A stretch of 64,000 nucleotides of DNA, taken from contig NZ_CAMXWS010000002.1 of assembly GCF_947253065.1 (NCBI RefSeq), positions 50,779 to 114,778 on the forward strand, read 5' to 3'. Below, in pieces: positions 63,966-64,000 of this stretch (position 1 is the first letter of the stretch; every line of letters begins with the position of its first letter). The translations under genes were made by a program, and so were the position numbers. This DNA comes from an uncultured Corynebacterium sp. (GTDB lineage Bacteria; Actinomycetota; Actinomycetes; Mycobacteriales; Mycobacteriaceae). The notes beneath the pieces were generated by a model. It had not been told where the DNA came from and did not search any database. It was given only the letters and a program-made list of their open reading frames with translations.

Positions 63966-64000
63966 GGAAGCTGATTATGCTCCGCGGGCGAACCAAGGTC

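Overview
The window looks like a chromosomal segment of a Corynebacterium. Evidence: GC-rich DNA, a fused biotin carboxylase/BCCP subunit (AccBC type), a large pyruvate carboxylase, monomeric NADP isocitrate dehydrogenase, the metY-metX pair, metQNI, an LpdA-like disulfide-less flavoprotein, and an ImuA'/ImuB/DnaE2 mutasome. From memory, much of the gene content from metQNI/dnaE2 through icd, trpS, upp and pyc to accBC also lies together in C. glutamicum. I cannot name the species.

Layout. (1) 1-1467: 3' part of accBC. (2) About 1.5-13.9 kb: an amine and GABA block: aromatic-type permease, gabD, PucR-family regulator, gabT, TetR regulator, then putrescine-oxidase-like flavoprotein, universal stress protein, APC permease and a second aldehyde dehydrogenase. 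Together these could import putrescine and oxidise it through 4-aminobutanal and GABA to succinate. (3) 14-18.7 kb: GNAT enzyme, sugar ABC transporter (binding protein and two permeases, no ATPase) and a DUF305 protein. (4) 18.8-29.2 kb, minus strand: pyc, prpC, prpD (no prpB between them), LpdA-like oxidoreductase, M20 peptidase, XRE regulator, upp. (5) 29.3-39.8 kb: a small helical protein and a signal-peptide-less NlpC/P60 protein, a duplicated-domain protein, VIT-family transporter, D,D-carboxypeptidase, YihY protein, trpS, xthA, icd. (6) 40-51.3 kb: nuclease-like protein, metY-metX, DUF1266, metallophosphoesterase, DUF3017, folD, trmL, two PH-domain proteins, a Pro/Ala-rich cytochrome-b-like protein, a membrane protein and an orphan HicB-like antitoxin. 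(7) 51.7-64 kb: dnaE2, metQNI, a second polyamine locus (APC permease and acetylpolyamine-deacetylase-type enzyme), Suc/Fer-like protein, imuB and imuA'.

The most interesting signals are non-coding. A perfect operator, AATGAA-N5-TTCATT, occurs at the tetR/putrescine-oxidase promoter and again 52 kb away in front of the acetylpolyamine locus, which suggests one TetR regulon for both. An 11-mer, GCTTATCGACG, occurs 11 times exactly, in several reading frames and on both strands, between 21.7 and 60.8 kb, far above chance. Two homologous palindromic elements of about 100 bp lie side by side at 51.3-51.6 kb. Another inverted repeat with 26-bp arms follows icd. A 9-bp-period TTATAT array precedes prpD. 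Candidate LexA boxes lie at dnaE2 and imuA', and McbR-like boxes at metY and metQ. Several genes appear to be leaderless, including the divergent folD/trmL pair whose -10 hexamers overlap.

No tRNA, rRNA, CRISPR array, prophage or insertion-sequence transposase was recognised. The only gene-free stretch longer than 300 bp is 51298-51687.
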